Source of the DNA: Siccirubricoccus deserti
GTDB lineage: Bacteria; Pseudomonadota; Alphaproteobacteria; Acetobacterales; Acetobacteraceae
Length of the DNA stretch: 64,000 nucleotides
Assembly (NCBI RefSeq): GCF_014283215.1
Contig: NZ_JACOMF010000002.1
Span: 248,001 to 312,000 of the forward strand
Reading direction: 5' to 3'
Positions 25,300 to 32,796 of this stretch are shown here, in pieces. Under the pieces are notes generated by a model, which did no database searches, had not been told where the DNA came from, and was given only the letters and a program-made list of their open reading frames with translations. Position numbers and translations under genes: made by a program. Numbering within the stretch: the stretch's first letter is position 1; each line of letters begins with the position of its first letter.

Positions 25300-25856
25300 G
25301 GCGGCCAGTAGGGGCCGGCTGCCTGGCTCTGCTCGCATTCCTGGCTCCCGCGGGCGACCTTCACGCTCAATCCCAGAGCACGCATGGCCGCAACAGCCCG
25401 AATTTTTCCGGCGTAACTGGGAATGTCACCATCTACTACGGGACACCAAGCCCCGCGCCTTCCGGCAGCGCCGCGCCGGTGCAGACCACCAGGGCGGTGA
25501 CCGTCGAGTTGCTGCAATGCGCCGAAGCGCATCGCTCGATGCGCTGCGACATCAGCGTGACGGCCAAGGAGCGCAGCATCCTGTTCCGGCTGATGGGCGA
25601 CGCCAATTCGGCGCGCGCCAACTCCGCCTTCACTCCGGTGGGCAGCCGCATGACCTACACCGCAGGGGTGAACTTCGGCCGCAGCGGCCCGGTCGGGGCA
25701 AGAAGCGTCCGGCTGGAGCCGGATGCACCGAAAACCGCCTACCTTCTCATCCGCGATCTGCCCGCCGGTGTGCGGGGCGGGGTGCTGACCGTCTGGTACG
25801 AAATCGACCGGCAGTTGGGACGGGCCGAGTTTGCCATCGCCGCACGCGGCGGCTGA
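25296..25856 (+). CDS. Secreted protein with N-terminal NSPN motif, unknown function
   Basis: The 186-residue precursor has a signal peptide (CLALLAFLAPAGDLHAQ), then HGRNSPNFSGVTGNVTIYYG right after the cleavage site, matching the C-terminal motif of the preceding gene. The remaining 120 residues look like a beta-rich domain (AVTVELLQCAEAHRSMRC, AYLLIRDLPAGVRGGVL) with two cysteines that could form a disulfide. It overlaps the preceding gene by four bases, so they are made together. No family recognised. The shared motif suggests the two products bind each other or the same partner; this is inference. Confidence 0.7.
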   Translation: MRRPVGAGCLALLAFLAPAGDLHAQSQSTHGRNSPNFSGVTGNVTIYYGTPSPAPSGSAAPVQTTRAVTVELLQCAEAHRSMRCDISVTAKERSILFRLMGDANSARANSAFTPVGSRMTYTAGVNFGRSGPVGARSVRLEPDAPKTAYLLIRDLPAGVRGGVLTVWYEIDRQLGRAEFAIAARGG

Positions 25857-25874
25857 GCCGGCACCATCCTTCCG

Positions 25875-26081
25875 TCAGCCCAGCGCCGCCTCCGCCACAT
25901 GCGCCTGCCGTGCCGCCGCCTGCATCTGCACCGGGTCGGCGGCGTGGAAACCGCAGGCGCCCTTGGCCAGATCGATCAGCGGCATCAAGGCTGCGTCGTC
26001 GCCCGGCCGGTACTGACCGAAGCCCTCGCCCACGCCGCAACGATGCTGGCCATCGGCGCTAACCCCTCGGAGCAGAGTCAC
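25875..26081 (-). pseudogene. Relic of pxpA (5-oxoprolinase subunit A, LamB/YcsF family)
   Basis: About 45 codons read [20 protein letters not shown] followed by [13 protein letters not shown], matching the N-terminus of PxpA (family pattern DxGEGFGxYxxGDDxALxPLVxxANIACGFHAGDPxxM). Intact PxpA is about 250 residues; here the frame hits TGA after roughly 68 codons and no further match follows, so most of the gene is gone. The remnant lies just after a Bug receptor gene on the same strand; pxpA genes often neighbour such receptors, so an older transport-catabolism unit has probably decayed. Non-functional. Confidence 0.7.
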
Positions 26082-26099
26082 ACCTTCCGATGATCCGCT

Positions 26100-27056
26100 C
26101 TACTCCAGCCAGGGATGCTCGTCCCACAGCACCTGGTAGCGGCCGCGCAGCGCGGTGAGCTCGGCCCGGTAGGCATCCGGCCCGAGGAAGCGCAGCGGCA
26201 GCAGCTGCTGCGCCGCCAGTGCCTGGAACTCCGCATTGTCCACGGTGTGCCGCACCGCCAGCGACAGCCGGTCCAGCACCGGCGGCGCCACCCCGGCCGG
26301 CGCCGCGACGCCGCGCATCGAGCCCTCGACGACATCGAGGCCGGCTTCGCGGAAGGTCGGCGCATCCGGCGCCACCGCGGTGCGCGCCTCGCCCATCTGG
26401 CCCAGCATGCGCACCAGCCCCTGCCGGATCTCCTGCACCCCCTCCGCCACATTCATCGAGGCGATGGCGATCTGCCGTCCGAGCAGCGCCTGCTTCACCT
26501 GGATGCTGCCGCTGTAGGGCACGTGCAGCAGCTTCACCCCGGCCTGCCGCTCGAAGGCCAGCATCGCCAGGTGGTCGTCGGAGCCGATGCCGGTGGTGCC
26601 ATAGCTGATCGCCTCCGGCTTCGCCCTGGCCGCGGCGATCAGCCCGGCCAGGTCGCGGAAACGGCTGTCGGCCATCACGTAGAAGGCGCCGGGATCGTCG
26701 ACGATGTTGGCGATCGGGCTGAAATCCTCCAGCCGGAAGCGGGTGCGCCGCTCGATCGGCAGGGTGACGATATGCGGCGTGTTGATGAAGCCGATGGTCT
26801 GGCCGTCGGGCTTGGCGCGGGCGAGTTCAGTGAAGCCGATCCCCCCGCCGGCGCCGGGCCGGTTGACCACCACCACCGGCTGGCCAAGGTCCTTTTCCAG
26901 GAAGCGGGCCAGGGTGCGGGCGGCCAAGTCGGTGCGGCCGCCGGCGGCGAAGGCGACCAGCATGGTCAGCGGCCGGTCCGGCCAGACGGCGGCGCGGGTG
27001 GTGCGCCCGAGCGGCAAGGCGGCCGCAGCGCCGAGCAGCAACCGGCGTGTCGTCAT
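26100..27056 (-). CDS. Bug-family tripartite tricarboxylate transporter substrate-binding protein
   Basis: The 318-residue periplasmic receptor starts with an RR-containing signal (MTTRRLLLGAAAALPLGRTT) and then WPDRPLTMLVAFAAGGRTDLAAR, the Bug ligand-loop signature. ISYGTTGIGSDDHLAMLAFE, HVPYSGSIQVKQ and DVVEGSMRGVAAPAG show close kinship with the receptor at 22809-23765. No TctA/TctB permease is encoded nearby, so it is an orphan receptor or shares a distant permease. A pxpA relic follows it. Substrate unknown. Confidence 0.92.
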   Translation of the reverse strand: MTTRRLLLGAAAALPLGRTTRAAVWPDRPLTMLVAFAAGGRTDLAARTLARFLEKDLGQPVVVVNRPGAGGGIGFTELARAKPDGQTIGFINTPHIVTLPIERRTRFRLEDFSPIANIVDDPGAFYVMADSRFRDLAGLIAAARAKPEAISYGTTGIGSDDHLAMLAFERQAGVKLLHVPYSGSIQVKQALLGRQIAIASMNVAEGVQEIRQGLVRMLGQMGEARTAVAPDAPTFREAGLDVVEGSMRGVAAPAGVAPPVLDRLSLAVRHTVDNAEFQALAAQQLLPLRFLGPDAYRAELTALRGRYQVLWDEHPWLE

Positions 27057-27081
27057 CCGCCCGATCCTCTTGTCACATGGA

Positions 27082-27109
27082 AAGGGCCGGCGGTGTCCCG
27101 CCGGCCCTT
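27082..27109 (-). terminator. Hairpin after the alpha/beta hydrolase gene
   Basis: A perfect 12-bp stem (27082-27093 with 27098-27109) with a four-base loop sits 24 bp past the hydrolase stop and 26 bp before the Bug gene start. On the minus strand the stem ends in CCCTTTCC, a short U run, so termination is plausible. Confidence 0.55.
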
Positions 27110-27132
27110 CATCCCCTTGCCGCCCGTGAGGC

Positions 27133-27801
27133 TCAGTCGGCGGCCAGCGCCATGCGGCTGCGGTTCATGCGCGAGAGCACATGATCCTCGGCGGCATCGA
27201 CGACCTTCTCGGTCTGCTCCGGGGTGAAGACATGGCCGGCGGCTGGCATCACCCGGTAGTCGATGGTGATGCCGCGCTGGGTGTTCAGCTTGTCCACCAG
27301 CTTCTTCACCGCGGATTCCGGCACCAGCTCGTCCTCCGCGCCGTGCAGGATCAGGCCGTTGCACGGGCAGGGGGCGAGAAAGCCGAAGTCGTAGTGGCTG
27401 GCCGGCGCGCTGATGGAGACGAAGCCGCCCATCTCCGGCCGCCGCATCAGCAGCTGCATGCCGACATAGGCGCCGAAGGAATAGCCGGCGACCCAGAGGC
27501 TGTGCGCGTTCGGGTTCACCGCCTGGAGGAAGTCAAGCGCCGCCGCGGCATCGGAGATCTCGCCGATGCCTCCGTCGTAACGCCCCTGGCTGCGTCCCAC
27601 TCCACGAAAATTAAATCTGAGGGTGGAAAACCCCATGGCCTGGAAACGTTGGTAAAGGGCATGGATCACCCGGTTGTTCATCGTGCCGCCGTGCAGCGGA
27701 TGCGGGTGCAATATCAACGCCACCGGCGCATTTGCCTGCTTCGAGTGGTGGTAGCGGCCTTCAAGCCGGCCGTCAGGGCCGGCGAACATGACCTCAGGCA
27801 T
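27133..27801 (-). CDS. Alpha/beta hydrolase of the COG2945 type
   Basis: The 222-residue cytoplasmic protein has ILHPHPLHGGTMNNRV near residue 30 (oxyanion region), LRFNFRGVGRSQG near 61, and the nucleophile elbow GYSFGAYVG near 105 with Ser107. The acid is likely Asp in HGAEDELVP near 152 and the base His in AAGHVFTPEQTEKV near 186. This compact form is common in alphaproteobacteria; substrates are unknown. AAGGGA just before the ATG supports the start at 27801. It diverges from the iscR block. Confidence 0.88.
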   Translation of the reverse strand: MPEVMFAGPDGRLEGRYHHSKQANAPVALILHPHPLHGGTMNNRVIHALYQRFQAMGFSTLRFNFRGVGRSQGRYDGGIGEISDAAAALDFLQAVNPNAHSLWVAGYSFGAYVGMQLLMRRPEMGGFVSISAPASHYDFGFLAPCPCNGLILHGAEDELVPESAVKKLVDKLNTQRGITIDYRVMPAAGHVFTPEQTEKVVDAAEDHVLSRMNRSRMALAAD

Positions 27802-28028
27802 CGTCCCTTGGGTCCAATTCCGGTTGTGCCGTGCGCGTCTGGGCTGCCGGGAGATAGGGATTGCTCATACCCGCCGACAGGCCAAGCGCGCACCGACGCT
27901 TGGTTGGGAAGACCTGGCTGGCTTGCTGCGAATGTCGCGCGGTTCGGATGGATGCCGCGGGATATTCATCGCACCAAAAGCCCATCCACGTCCTCAAGGC
28001 CGCACCGCCACCCGTCCGGACCACCCCA

Positions 28029-28053
28029 ATGGTTGACTGGGGCAGTCGGACAA
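28029..28053 (+). promoter_or_regulatory. IscR type 1-like operator overlapping a -35 box
   Basis: GGTTGACTGGGGCAGTCGGA fits the core YYGACTRwwwYAGTCRR of the E. coli type 1 IscR site except for GGG in the AT-rich centre. TTGACT (28033-28038) could also serve as a -35 box with TAACGT (28056-28061) 17 bases on. It is 220 bp upstream of iscR, implying a long leader. The rest of the 471-bp interval 27802-28272 shows no gene; GGGTTAACCC at 28263-28272 abuts the iscR start codon. Confidence 0.5.
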
Positions 28054-28272
28054 AATAACGTTCCTGTTCGATGCCCTTGCGGGGCGATCGTATCGAGGAC
28101 ATGCGGCTCCGATCGTGCACAGGCGCCCCAGGACAGGCTCCTGGACCCGGGGGCACCCCCAATATAGATAGTCAGCGACGGGTTTCATAACGGATTCAAG
28201 GCATGGCCCCGAATGTTACTGCATGTGGCCATGATTCTGGCTTCCGAGACGCCTAATAGCAGGGGTTAACCC

Positions 28273-28803
28273 ATGCGACTCTCTACCCGTGGTCGCTATG
28301 CCGTCATGGCAATGGTCGAATTGGCGACCCGCCAACAGGCAGGCAACGTCGGGTTGCACCTGAACGAGACTCCAGGCCAGCCGCCGGGTGCCGCGTCGGG
28401 TCGAGCCGAGGACCGGCCAGTCAGCTTGGCTGAAATTGCACAGGCGCAATTGCTGTCCCTGGCCTATCTCGAACAATTGTTCGGGAATTTGCGGCGGGCC
28501 GGCCTGGTGGCCTCGGCCCGCGGACCGGGGGGCGGCTACCGGCTGGCCCGTGCCGCCACCGCCATCGCCGTGGCCGACATCATCGATGCGGTGGATGAAC
28601 CGCTGCGTGCCACCCGCTGCGAGGCGGATGCCCCGGGCTGCCTCGCCGGCAAGCGCTGCCTGACCCACGACCTGTGGTCGGAACTGGGCGAGCAGATCCG
28701 GCTTTTTCTGGCCAATGTCACCCTGGCCGACATCTGCGCCGGCAATATCGCCGGCCGGGCGGTGTGCCCGCTGCGCCAGGGCCTGGCCGAAGTGGTGGAA
28801 TAG
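28273..28803 (+). CDS. iscR: IscR/Rrf2-family iron-sulfur transcriptional regulator
   Basis: The 176-residue regulator starts MRLSTRGRYAVMAMVELA, the typical Rrf2 winged-helix start. The recognition region is LAEIAQAQLLSLAYLEQLFG and the wing ARGPGGGYRLA. Three cysteines (116, 123, 129) and His132 in CLAGKRCLTHDLW correspond to the [2Fe-2S] ligands of IscR, so it should sense cluster status. An extra segment of about 25 residues (24-48, GNVGLHLNETPGQPPG...) is inserted between the first helix and the DNA-reading helices, unlike E. coli IscR. It heads a block of sulfur-transfer genes, 12 bp before the first desulfurase. Confidence 0.88.
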   Translation: MRLSTRGRYAVMAMVELATRQQAGNVGLHLNETPGQPPGAASGRAEDRPVSLAEIAQAQLLSLAYLEQLFGNLRRAGLVASARGPGGGYRLARAATAIAVADIIDAVDEPLRATRCEADAPGCLAGKRCLTHDLWSELGEQIRLFLANVTLADICAGNIAGRAVCPLRQGLAEVVE

Positions 28804-28815
28804 CTGGCCGCCCCC

Positions 28816-29901
28816 ATGTCTCTCTACCTCGACGCCAACGCGACCGAGCCGTTGCGGCCGGAGGCGCGAGAGGCGGTGCTGGCGGCACTGGACGCCGGCG
28901 GCAATCCCTCCTCGGTCCATGGTGCCGGCCGGGTGGCCCGCCGCCGGCTGGAAGCGGCGCGGGAGGCTGTGACGGCGCGCTGCGGCCGCCGCCTGGGCCT
29001 GACGGAGGTGGTCTTCACCGCTGGCGGGACGGAGGCGAACGCGCTGGCGATCCACGGCCTCGGCCATGGCCGCCGGGTGCTGGTCGGCGCCACCGAGCAC
29101 CCGGCGGTGCTGGCCGCCGCGCCGGCGGCCTCGCGGCTGCCGGTGCTGCCCGACGGCACCTTCGACCTGGATGCGCTGGCCGCGGCCCTCTCGGGCGGTC
29201 CCCCCGCCCTGGTCTGCGCCATGGCGGCCAATAACGAGACCGGGGTGCTGCACCCGCTGGCCGCAATCGCCGTGCTCTGTCGCGAGCATGGCGCGCTGCT
29301 ACATGTGGATGCGGTGCAGGCGGCGGGGCGGGTGGCACTGCCGCCCGGAGCCGATAGCCTGGCACTCTCCGGCCATAAGCTGGGCGGGCCGCCTGGCGCC
29401 GGGGCGCTGCTGTTGCGGCCGGGGCTCGACCTGCCGGCCCTGATCGCGGGCGGTGGACAGGAACGCGGCCGGCGCGGTGGGACCGAGCCGCTGCCGGCCA
29501 TCGCCGGCCTGGCCGCGGCGCTGGACGCCGCCGACCCGGCCCAGCACCCCGAAGCCGGCACCCGGCTGGCCGCATTGCGCGACCGGATCGAGGCCGGGCT
29601 GGACGAGGGTGTGGTCATCGCCGGCGCCGGCGCTCCCCGGCTGCCCAATACCAGTTGTATCCTGCTGCCCAGGGTGGCGGCGGAAACCCAGGTGATCGCC
29701 CTGGACCTGGCTGGGGTGCGGGTCTCGGCCGGCGCCGCCTGCTCCTCCGGCAAGGTGGCGCGGAGCCATGTGCTGGAAGCGATGGGTTTCGGCACCGCCG
29801 CCGGCAGCGGCATCCGTATCTCGCTGCCCTGGAATGCCGCCGAGGACGCACCGGACCGCTTCCTGGCCGCCTGGGCTGCCATGCGGGCGCGGCTGGCGTG
29901 A
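28816..29901 (+). CDS. Cysteine desulfurase (NifS/IscS-like), first copy
   Basis: The 361-residue PLP enzyme takes sulfur from cysteine to form a persulfide. YLDANATEPLRPEAREAV is the start, AANNETGVLHPL and HVDAVQAAGR contain the PLP-contact residues, SGHKLGGPPGAG holds the Schiff-base lysine near residue 188, and AGAACSSGKVARS holds the persulfide cysteine near 311. It is shorter and clearly different from the second desulfurase at 30492. It is 12 bp after iscR and almost surely co-transcribed. Its acceptor protein is not in the window. Confidence 0.93.
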   Translation: MSLYLDANATEPLRPEAREAVLAALDAGGNPSSVHGAGRVARRRLEAAREAVTARCGRRLGLTEVVFTAGGTEANALAIHGLGHGRRVLVGATEHPAVLAAAPAASRLPVLPDGTFDLDALAAALSGGPPALVCAMAANNETGVLHPLAAIAVLCREHGALLHVDAVQAAGRVALPPGADSLALSGHKLGGPPGAGALLLRPGLDLPALIAGGGQERGRRGGTEPLPAIAGLAAALDAADPAQHPEAGTRLAALRDRIEAGLDEGVVIAGAGAPRLPNTSCILLPRVAAETQVIALDLAGVRVSAGAACSSGKVARSHVLEAMGFGTAAGSGIRISLPWNAAEDAPDRFLAAWAAMRARLA

Positions 29902-29920
29902 TCGGAGGAAGGAAGTTCGC

Positions 29921-30342
29921 GGGCTCCGCCCTATAGGCGCCAACTGCGGAAATTCCATTTTACAGTCAATGGATTGGCCGGTGGGTGCCCCCGTTTGAAC
30001 ACATGCGTTCAACTCGCCGGCAGGACAAGCGTCTCTCCAAGATCCCGGCGTGGGTGCGGATATCGCGGCTCCAATCGCCGCGCCGCCACCAGAAGCATGG
30101 GCCCGGCAAGCCGCGCCGATTGGGTGCCACACTCTGAGAGGCCCGGAATGAAGGCGAGCATGAGAGGGCTTCTCTCTGGCTCCACCACTACCGGCCCATC
30201 CGAACGGCGTGTATCCGAACTCAGGCTGGGGCCTGGGGGGAACGCTTGTCCCCTCAGCAGGGGTTCGGGGACAGCGTCCCCAGTTCAGCCGTTTGCCTTT
30301 GAAGAATTTCCTTTAAGGCCGGCGCTTGTGGGGCTCCGCCCC
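29921..30342. repeat. Intergenic palindrome cluster between the two desulfurase genes
   Basis: The 590-bp gap 29902-30491 has no convincing gene. It contains GGGCTCCGCCC twice (29921-29931 and 30331-30341) and further short GC palindromes: GGGGAACGCTTGTCCCC (30237-30253) and GGGGACAGCGTCCCC (30267-30281). These resemble REP-type sequences. An AT-richer stretch TTTGAAGAATTTCCTTTAA lies near 30299-30317. The 3' palindrome is followed by 150 bp up to the iscS start, with no clear promoter. Confidence 0.5.
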
Positions 30343-30491
30343 TGATCTATGGATCGGCTCTACCGTCACATTTACTCCGGAACGGCCCTCGCTCGCCCAA
30401 CACCTCCATGACCAATGACCGAACCAGCCCTGCGGGCGCCGCGCGCCACGCGCCCTCGAAAACCGCCGCTGGAAGGGCCAAACTCGGAGTG

Positions 30492-31661
30492 ATGCGCCCG
30501 AACCGCCCGATCTATCTCGACAACCACGCCACCACGCCGGTCGACCCGCGCGTGCTGGCGGCCATGCGCCCCTGGTGGGAGGAGAATTTCGCCAACCCGC
30601 ACAGCGTCGAGCATGCCATGGGCCGCGAGGCCGAGGCGGCGGTGGAGGCGGCGCGGGCCGAGATCGCCGTGCTGATCGGCGCCGAGGCGCGGGAGATCGT
30701 GCTGACGTCCGGCGCCACCGAGAGCAACAACCTCGCCATCAAGGGCGCCGCCCGTTTCGCCGCCGCCCAGGGCAGCGAGCGCCGGTGCATCGTCACCCTG
30801 GCGACCGAGCATAAATGCGTCCTCGAAAGCGTCCGCGACCTGGCGGCCGAAGGCTTCGAGCCGATGGTGCTGCCGGTGCGCCCGGACGGGCTCGCCGACA
30901 TGGATGCGCTGCGAGAGGCGGTGGACGACCGCACCTTGCTGGTCAGCGTCATGGCGGTGAACAACGAGATCGGCGTGGTCCAGGACCTCGCCGCGATCGG
31001 CGCCCTGGCCAAGGATGCGGGAGCGATCTTCCACACCGACGCGGCCCAGGGCTGCGGCCGTATCCCGCTGGATGTGGAGGCGATCCGGGCCGACCTGCTT
31101 TCCATCTCCGGGCACAAGATCTACGGCCCGAAGGGCATCGGCGCGCTCTATGTCCGGCGCCGGCCGCGGGTGCGGCTGGCGCCGCTGTTCTCCGGCGGTG
31201 GGCAGGAACGCGGCTTCCGCTCCGGCACCCTGCCGGCGCCGCTCATCGTCGGCCTCGGCGAGGCGGCGCGGATCGCCGCCATCGAAGGGTTGCTGGACAC
31301 CGGCCGCATCGCCGGCCAGCGCGACCGCTTCCTTGCCGCGCTCAGGGCCGAGGTGCCGGAGGTGCGGCTGAACGGAGATGCCGAACGGCGCGTCAGCGGC
31401 AACCTCAACCTGACCTTTCCGGGGCCGGTGGATGCCCAGGCGATCATGGCGGCGGCGCCGGAGGTCTGCGTCTCCACCGGCTCGGCCTGTTCCTCGGCGG
31501 CGGTCGAGCCCTCCTATGTGCTGCGGGCGCTCGGGATTCCGGAGGCCGAGGCACGCGCCACCTTGCGGATCGGCATTGGTCGCTTTACCTCGCCTGCCGA
31601 TGTGGACCAAGCCGCGGCAGCGCTTGCCGCCGGCTGGCGCCACGCCTCGGCTGGAAATTGA
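30492..31661 (+). CDS. iscS: Cysteine desulfurase IscS-type, second copy
   Basis: The 389-residue PLP enzyme is IscS-like: PIYLDNHATTPVDPRVL at the start, SGATESNNLAIKG, ATEHKCVLES with the catalytic His near 103, SGHKIYGPKGIGAL with the PLP lysine near 205, and STGSACSSAAVEPSYVL with the active cysteine near 332. The flexible cysteine loop is the long (group I) type used for Fe-S assembly and tRNA thiolation. Start 30492 gives the normal N-terminus; an upstream ATG at 30408 would add 28 non-conserved residues. The genes that follow (ferredoxin, tenA, mnmA) fit a role in sulfur delivery. Confidence 0.94.
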   Translation: MRPNRPIYLDNHATTPVDPRVLAAMRPWWEENFANPHSVEHAMGREAEAAVEAARAEIAVLIGAEAREIVLTSGATESNNLAIKGAARFAAAQGSERRCIVTLATEHKCVLESVRDLAAEGFEPMVLPVRPDGLADMDALREAVDDRTLLVSVMAVNNEIGVVQDLAAIGALAKDAGAIFHTDAAQGCGRIPLDVEAIRADLLSISGHKIYGPKGIGALYVRRRPRVRLAPLFSGGGQERGFRSGTLPAPLIVGLGEAARIAAIEGLLDTGRIAGQRDRFLAALRAEVPEVRLNGDAERRVSGNLNLTFPGPVDAQAIMAAAPEVCVSTGSACSSAAVEPSYVLRALGIPEAEARATLRIGIGRFTSPADVDQAAAALAAGWRHASAGN

Positions 31662-31724
31662 ACCAACGCCCTTCGGGCAGAGCGGCCCGTCGGGGTTTCG
31701 GGCTGGATGGAGCGCGCGGACAGC

Positions 31725-32054
31725 ATGCCCAGGATGACCTTCATTGAGACGGATGGCAGCCGGCGGGAAGTCGATGCGCCGCTCGGCCTTTCGGTGCTGG
31801 AGATCGCGCACAAGCACGGCGTCGACATCGAGGGCGCCTGCGAGGGGTCGCTCGCCTGCTCAACCTGCCATGTGATCGTGGACCCGGAATGGTTCGGCAG
31901 GCTGGTCGAGCCGACCGAGGATGAGGAAGACATGCTCGACCTCGCCTTCGACCTGCAGGAAACCTCCCGTCTCGGCTGCCAGCTCATCATGACGGAAGCG
32001 CTGGACGGGCTGGTGGTGAAGCTGCCCGCCGGCACGCGGAACGCCGGGGGATGA
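31725..32054 (+). CDS. [2Fe-2S] ferredoxin, adrenodoxin/Fdx type
   Basis: The 109-residue electron carrier has the plant/adrenodoxin-type cluster motif [12 protein letters not shown] (C-x5-C-x2-C near residues 40-48) and the fourth ligand in SRLGCQLIM near 86. The acidic region [15 protein letters not shown] is the partner-binding helix. In Isc systems this ferredoxin gives electrons for cluster assembly, which fits its place after iscS. The start could be 31725 or the next Met at 31734; an upstream ATG at 31707 is less likely. Its stop overlaps the tenA start. Confidence 0.93.
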   Translation: MPRMTFIETDGSRREVDAPLGLSVLEIAHKHGVDIEGACEGSLACSTCHVIVDPEWFGRLVEPTEDEEDMLDLAFDLQETSRLGCQLIMTEALDGLVVKLPAGTRNAGG

Positions 32055-32758
32055 CCGCGCCGGTCGCACCGGCCTGGGACCAGGGCTTCGGCGCCGAGGG
32101 CGGGCTGTACCGCCGGCTGCGCGACGGCTGTGCCCGGGACTGGGTGGCCTATACCTGGCACCCCTTCGTCCAGGGGCTGTCGGACGGCACCCTGCCGCTG
32201 GAAGCCTTCCGCCGCTACCTGATCCAGGACTACCTGTTCCTGATCCATTTTGCCCGCGCCAAGGCGCTTGCGGTCTTCAAGGCCGAGAGCATCGAGGCGA
32301 TGCGTGACAAGACCGCGGCGATCTCCGCCATCCTCTCTGAGACGCTGATGCATCTGCGCTACTGCGCCGAGTGGGGCATCTCCGAGGCCGAGGTGCGCGG
32401 CACGCCGGAATCCGCCGAGACGGTCAGCTACACCCGCTACGTCATCGACCGGGGCCTCGCCGGCGACATCCTCGATCTCGAGGTGGCGCTGGCGCCCTGC
32501 ACCGTGGGCTATGGCGAGGTGGCGCTGCGCATCCTGGCCGACCCGAACCGGCGGGTGGAGGGCAACCCCTACCAGAGCTGGATCGACACCTATGCCGACC
32601 CTGGCTACCAAGCCATGGCCAAGGCCGCGGCGATGCGGATCGACGCACTGGGCGAAAGTCACGGCGGCCACGCCCGCTTCGGCATGCTGAGCCCGACCTT
32701 CAGCGAAGCGGCGCGGCTGGAGGCGCGGTTCTGGCAGCAGGGGCTGGACGGGCTCTGA
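32051..32758 (+). CDS. tenA: TenA-family aminopyrimidine aminohydrolase (thiaminase II)
   Basis: The 235-residue all-helical protein matches Ten[27 protein letters not shown] near residue 36, [12 protein letters not shown] near 60, [13 protein letters not shown] with the nucleophile cysteine near 155, and a C-terminal [13 protein letters not shown] with the conserved glutamate. TenA deaminates aminopyrimidines in thiamine salvage. It overlaps the ferredoxin stop by four bases, and its own stop overlaps a tiny reading frame leading into mnmA. Confidence 0.9.
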   Translation: MTAPVAPAWDQGFGAEGGLYRRLRDGCARDWVAYTWHPFVQGLSDGTLPLEAFRRYLIQDYLFLIHFARAKALAVFKAESIEAMRDKTAAISAILSETLMHLRYCAEWGISEAEVRGTPESAETVSYTRYVIDRGLAGDILDLEVALAPCTVGYGEVALRILADPNRRVEGNPYQSWIDTYADPGYQAMAKAAAMRIDALGESHGGHARFGMLSPTFSEAARLEARFWQQGLDGL

Positions 32759-32796
32759 TGCGTATCCTTGTGGCCTCCCTCCTGGCGCAGCCATGA
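32758..32796 (+). other. 12-codon reading frame duplicating the mnmA start
   Basis: ATG 32758 overlaps the tenA stop (TGATG) and reads [12 protein letters not shown] before a TGA that overlaps the mnmA ATG (ATGA at 32793-32796). mnmA itself starts MRILVAM. The two MRILVA stretches use mostly different third bases (CGT/AGG, ATC/ATT, CTT/CTC, GTG/GTT). It may be a coupling peptide or an old partial duplication; no ribosome site is obvious. Confidence 0.35.

Noticed and set aside
27794-28162. A 122-codon minus-strand frame in the gap before iscR
   Set aside because: No ribosome site, no family resemblance, and it overlaps the IscR-type operator and start of the hydrolase gene.
29974-30345. A 123-codon frame between the two desulfurase genes
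   Set aside because: Its codons span palindromic repeats and its composition is Arg/Ser/Gly-rich without domain signals.
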